The notes under the pieces were generated by a model. That model ran no database searches. It saw nothing but the letters and a program-made list of their open reading frames with translations, and was not told where the DNA came from. A stretch of 12,812 nt of DNA. Source: an uncultured Collinsella sp. (GTDB taxonomy: Bacteria > Actinomycetota > Coriobacteriia > Coriobacteriales > Coriobacteriaceae). Positions 12,209-12,812 of this stretch are shown one piece after another (position 1 is the stretch's first letter; every line of letters starts with the position of its first letter). Location of the stretch: assembly GCA_900548515.1 (NCBI GenBank), contig URKU01000054.1, positions 1 to 12,812 of the forward strand, written 5' to 3'. The translations under genes were made by a program, and so were the position numbers.

Positions 12209-12812
12209 CTACTCCCACTCCTGCTCGTAGATGTTGAGCGACTTCACGTACCGCCCCTGGGCGCCCATGATGTCGCGGACCAGGCGCAAAAAGAAGCTGA
12301 CGCACGAGGTGTCAAAGCCGTCCTGCAGATCCTCGGGATGCACCGCACCCGGTCCATCGACCGCCGTGTCACTCAGGCGCGCGATGTCATACAGATAGAG
12401 CTGTCCCGCCGTCAGCCAGACATCTTCGATGCAGGCGAGGCGCACCGCGATCGCGCCGTCGCTCCAATGCTCCTTTTGCACGATATGCGGGTCGTAGACA
12501 TCAAAGCGACGGTCGGCACGCGTATCCTTCAGCGCAACCATGCCGTTCGCAGGATCCTTGTCCAAAATGCCAAAGCGCGAGAAATACTGCGTGTCGCGTA
12601 CCTGCTCGAGCCGCTTGAGCGAGGCAGGCGAAAGCGATGCCGGCGGTTCGTCAACATACAGCTCGAGCAGCGTCTTGCCATGGCGATAGGGGCGCTCGAA
12701 GAGCAGCCAATCGGTAAATGCCATGTTGTAGGCCATGATTTCGTTTTGCGAAGGCTCGGTGCAATAGCTGAGCCACGGGTCGACAATGATCTCGAACTGT
12801 TCGCGTGCCGGC
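12209..12812 (-). CDS. Unrecognised protein, N-terminus beyond the window
   Basis: The frame is open from the right edge to the stop at 12209, giving 200 visible residues. The apparent ATG at 12736 is internal, because the frame continues upstream (PAREQFEIIVDPWLSYC). I see no membrane helix or known catalytic motif. Visible features are aromatic and acidic stretches such as FTDWLLFERPYRHGKTLLELY and RRFDVYDPHIVQKEHW, and a tail ending YEQEWE. The FxxWLLFE-GKTLLE pattern loosely recalls proteins that carry SEC-C zinc motifs, but no such motif is visible in this part. Codon use matches the neighbours. Treat as hypothetical. Confidence 0.7.
   Translation of the reverse strand, partial: PAREQFEIIVDPWLSYCTEPSQNEIMAYNMAFTDWLLFERPYRHGKTLLELYVDEPPASLSPASLKRLEQVRDTQYFSRFGILDKDPANGMVALKDTRADRRFDVYDPHIVQKEHWSDGAIAVRLACIEDVWLTAGQLYLYDIARLSDTAVDGPGAVHPEDLQDGFDTSCVSFFLRLVRDIMGAQGRYVKSLNIYEQEWE

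Noticed and set aside
10691..12230. Similar short open frames across arrays 3 and 4
   Set aside because: Same cause: translation of repeat sequence, without ribosome-binding sites or codon bias.

Overview
The window looks like chromosomal DNA of a GC-rich Gram-positive of the class Coriobacteriia, most probably Collinsella or a close relative. This is inference from codon usage, strong Shine-Dalgarno sites, a DUF6273-type sensor kinase with the linker style common in that group, and several intergenic palindromes. No marker gene settles the genus.

Layout, left to right. (1) A minus-strand DEAD-box RNA helicase (start 1245) runs off the left edge. Its conserved reading breaks at about position 54, inside motif VI, where the DNA becomes AT-rich. 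(2) A 588-base divergent intergenic region holds two copies of a 59-bp palindromic element. (3) A plus-strand signalling pair follows: an FHA-domain protein (1834-2796) and a membrane-anchored Ser/Thr protein kinase with a DUF6273-like outer domain (2968-5052). They are separated by a terminator-like double hairpin and a 19-bp inverted repeat. (4) Three more copies of the 59-bp element come next. (5) A copper-efflux operon has a CsoR-type operator in its promoter: copA (5463-7805), a CopZ-like chaperone (7953-8174) and csoR (8307-8579), with a strong and different RNA hairpin after each gene. (6) A small membrane protein with a zinc ribbon (8692-9165) and a minus-strand metal-dependent amidohydrolase (9273-10643) converge on a shared bidirectional terminator. 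(7) A solitary minus-strand DUF559/AbiEi-like PD-(D/E)xK protein (10939-12015) has two copies of the 59-bp element directly on each side. (8) An unrecognised minus-strand gene runs off the right edge.

How it works together. CopA exports Cu(I), the CopZ-like protein carries Cu(I) in the cytosol, and CsoR represses the promoter until copper binds. The FHA protein probably reads phosphothreonine made by the neighbouring kinase.

The most novel signal is the repeat family. Nine copies all have the exact plan 17-bp arm, 25-nt centre, 17-bp arm, with no indels. They lie in four arrays of two or three, with copies starting 80 or 81 bp apart, and the arrays fall only at boundaries between gene modules. 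I do not recognise this family under any name.
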